From UBA6522 sp965221035 (GTDB lineage Bacteria; Pseudomonadota; Gammaproteobacteria; Steroidobacterales; Rariloculaceae), in assembly GCA_965221035.1 (NCBI GenBank), contig OZ244860.1, positions 1,922,001 to 1,986,000 of the forward strand: 64,000 nucleotides of DNA. Reading direction: 5' to 3'. A program made the translations under genes and the position numbers. Below are positions 62,708-64,000 of the stretch, in pieces. How positions within the stretch are numbered: the stretch's first letter is position 1; every line of letters begins with the position of its first letter. The notes below the pieces were generated by a model that worked only from the letters and a program-made list of their open reading frames with translations, had not been told where the DNA came from and did no database searches.

Positions 62708-64000
62708 TCAGGCGCCCTGCCCGTCATCTGCCGCCGGTCCCTCGCGCAACGCGTCGATGGAGGCCGCCGGCGCCGTCTGGAAGAGCAGCGCCCGCCGGCG
62801 CAGAAAACGTCGCATGCCGCTGTCGCCCATGCGCGAACCACCCATGCCCGACAGCTTGAACGAGTGCTTCTCCACGTCGTTGACCATGGCCGTGAGGCTG
62901 GCGTCGTTGATGCTCACCGCGCCCACTTCCAGTTGCTCGGCGAGGATCTCGGCCTCGCCCGCTGAGCCCGCGAAGACCGCGCCGGACAGGCCGTAGTCGG
63001 AGTCGTTCGCCAGTTCCACCGCCTCCCGGCTCGACGAGGTCGGGGTCACGGTGATCAAGGGCCCGAAGGTCTCTTCGCGCATGACCAGCATGTCGCTGTT
63101 GACATCGGTCAGCACGGTCGGACGGCACCACCTGCCGCCACCATGTTCCTCGATCCTGCCGCCGCAGTGGATTCTGGCGCCTTTTGCGAGCGCATCATCC
63201 AGTTGTTGCCGGATACGCCGCGACTGGCCGGGAAGGATCAGCGGCCCGATGTGACCGCGGTCGATCCGTTCGCGGTTCAGTCGGACCGCCCTGGCGGTCC
63301 GCACCAGGCGCTTGAGAAATTCGTCGAAGACTTCCTGCGCCACGTAGGCCCGTTCCAGGGACTGGCATGCCTGGCCCGTGGCGCCGAAGGCGCTGCGCGC
63401 GATGGCGCGGACCGCGTTGTCCAGGTCCGCTGTCGCGGTGACGATGGCCGGGTCCTTGCCGCCGAGTTCCAGGAACGCCGGAATGAAATTCCGGGCCGCC
63501 CGAACCGCGACCTCGCGACCGGTGGCCACGCTGCCGGTGAAGCAGACCGCATCCACCGCGTCGACCAGGTCGGCGCCGGTCCGGGCATCGCCGACGATGG
63601 CGTCGAACACCGGCTTGAGTTCCTCCACCGCGCCAATGCTGTCGCGAAGCGGCTCGACAAAGCGGGGCGTGACTTCGCTGGGCTTGAGCAGCACCGCGGA
63701 GCCTGCCAGCAGGGCGGGAATCGCGTCCAGCACCGACAGGGTGAGCGGAAAGTTCCACGGGCTGATGACGCCGACCAGCGGATAGGGAATGTCGACCCGC
63801 CGCCAGGTCACGGACGGCGCCAGGGCCGATCGGCCCGTTCCGCCGACGGCCAGGACGTGCGGCGCGCGCCCGATCCAGTAATCGATCCAATCGATGGTCT
63901 TGGCGATCTCCAGGTGGCACAGGAGTTGTCGGCCGGTGTCCGCCGAAAGCGCGTCGGCAATGTCTGCCCGGCGGCCGGCCAGTTCGTCCCGCCACTGGGC
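62708..64000 (-). CDS. NAD(P)-dependent aldehyde dehydrogenase (N-terminus off the right edge)
   Basis: 430 aa are visible; reading the minus strand from 64000 gives an open frame (AQWRDELAGRRADIADALSA), so the GTG at 63811 is not the true start. ALDH hallmarks: GVISPWNFPLTLS with the catalytic Asn, FLELGGKDPAIV with the general-base Glu (visible residue 178), ATGQACQSLER with the catalytic Cys (visible residue 212), and MREETFGPLITV for cofactor binding. The C-terminus (MGGSRMGDSGMRRFLRRRAL) is typical of the family with an added tail of about 25 residues. It would oxidise an aldehyde made by one of the cluster's oxidases. It is convergent with the bicupin gene. Confidence 0.9.
   Translation of the reverse strand, partial: AQWRDELAGRRADIADALSADTGRQLLCHLEIAKTIDWIDYWIGRAPHVLAVGGTGRSALAPSVTWRRVDIPYPLVGVISPWNFPLTLSVLDAIPALLAGSAVLLKPSEVTPRFVEPLRDSIGAVEELKPVFDAIVGDARTGADLVDAVDAVCFTGSVATGREVAVRAARNFIPAFLELGGKDPAIVTATADLDNAVRAIARSAFGATGQACQSLERAYVAQEVFDEFLKRLVRTARAVRLNRERIDRGHIGPLILPGQSRRIRQQLDDALAKGARIHCGGRIEEHGGGRWCRPTVLTDVNSDMLVMREETFGPLITVTPTSSSREAVELANDSDYGLSGAVFAGSAGEAEILAEQLEVGAVSINDASLTAMVNDVEKHSFKLSGMGGSRMGDSGMRRFLRRRALLFQTAPAASIDALREGPAADDGQGA

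Overview
The window is GC-rich DNA from a Gram-negative bacterium. It encodes a TonB-dependent receptor, two proteins ending in outer-membrane beta-barrel-like domains, and exported proteins with Sec or Tat signals. No rRNA, tRNA or universal marker gene is present. A marine or host-associated gammaproteobacterium fits the mix of giant FN3/LRR surface proteins and catabolic genes, but that placement is inference.

Left part (1-46.9 kb), nearly all on the minus strand. After the start of a partial exported protein (1-249) come two enormous secreted repeat proteins. The first (1106-8506, 2466 aa) carries FN3, putative-Ig, leucine-rich-repeat and Calx-beta-like modules. The second (14432-46807, about 10,790 aa) is one uninterrupted frame of over 32 kb. 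It is built from roughly 55-60 FN3 domains plus putative-Ig, cadherin-like and Ig-like modules. Both have related signal peptides at GTG starts, a shared N-terminal-type module and related C-terminal barrels. Both are full of recent in-frame duplications: 1500-bp, 855-bp and about 5.1-kb units.

Between the two giants (8.7-14.4 kb) is an array of small coiled-coil proteins with one C-terminal membrane helix, resembling the DUF1640/CCDC90 family. Four copies are intact, one is frameshifted and one is a truncated chimera. A seventh, internally deleted remnant lies beyond the first giant gene (911-1062). The ends of the copies are nearly constant while the coiled coil between them varies. The spacers are duplicated too, and a 13-bp element sits 147-148 bp upstream of four of the starts. 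A 2110-bp insertion sequence with 14-bp terminal inverted repeats, a 4-bp target duplication and an intact transposase has landed 50 bp upstream of one copy.

Right part (47.1-64 kb) is a catabolic region. A plus-strand pair encodes exported DUF1838 and VOC proteins. It converges on a minus operon of a Tat-exported amine oxidase-like flavoprotein, a VAO-type FAD oxidoreductase and an alpha/beta hydrolase-fold protein. Plus-strand genes follow for a TonB receptor, a PrpC-like citrate synthase, a second hydrolase-fold protein and a maleate isomerase/arylmalonate decarboxylase-like protein. A minus group holds a LysR regulator, a hydantoinase-type amidohydrolase and an isochorismatase-family amidase. 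Divergent from lysR is a bicupin gene, and an aldehyde dehydrogenase gene runs off the right edge. The hydantoinase, amidase and isomerase could form a cyclic imide to half-amide to dicarboxylate route. The receptor and the DUF1838 gene share a promoter-like element, which suggests co-regulation of uptake and periplasmic steps.
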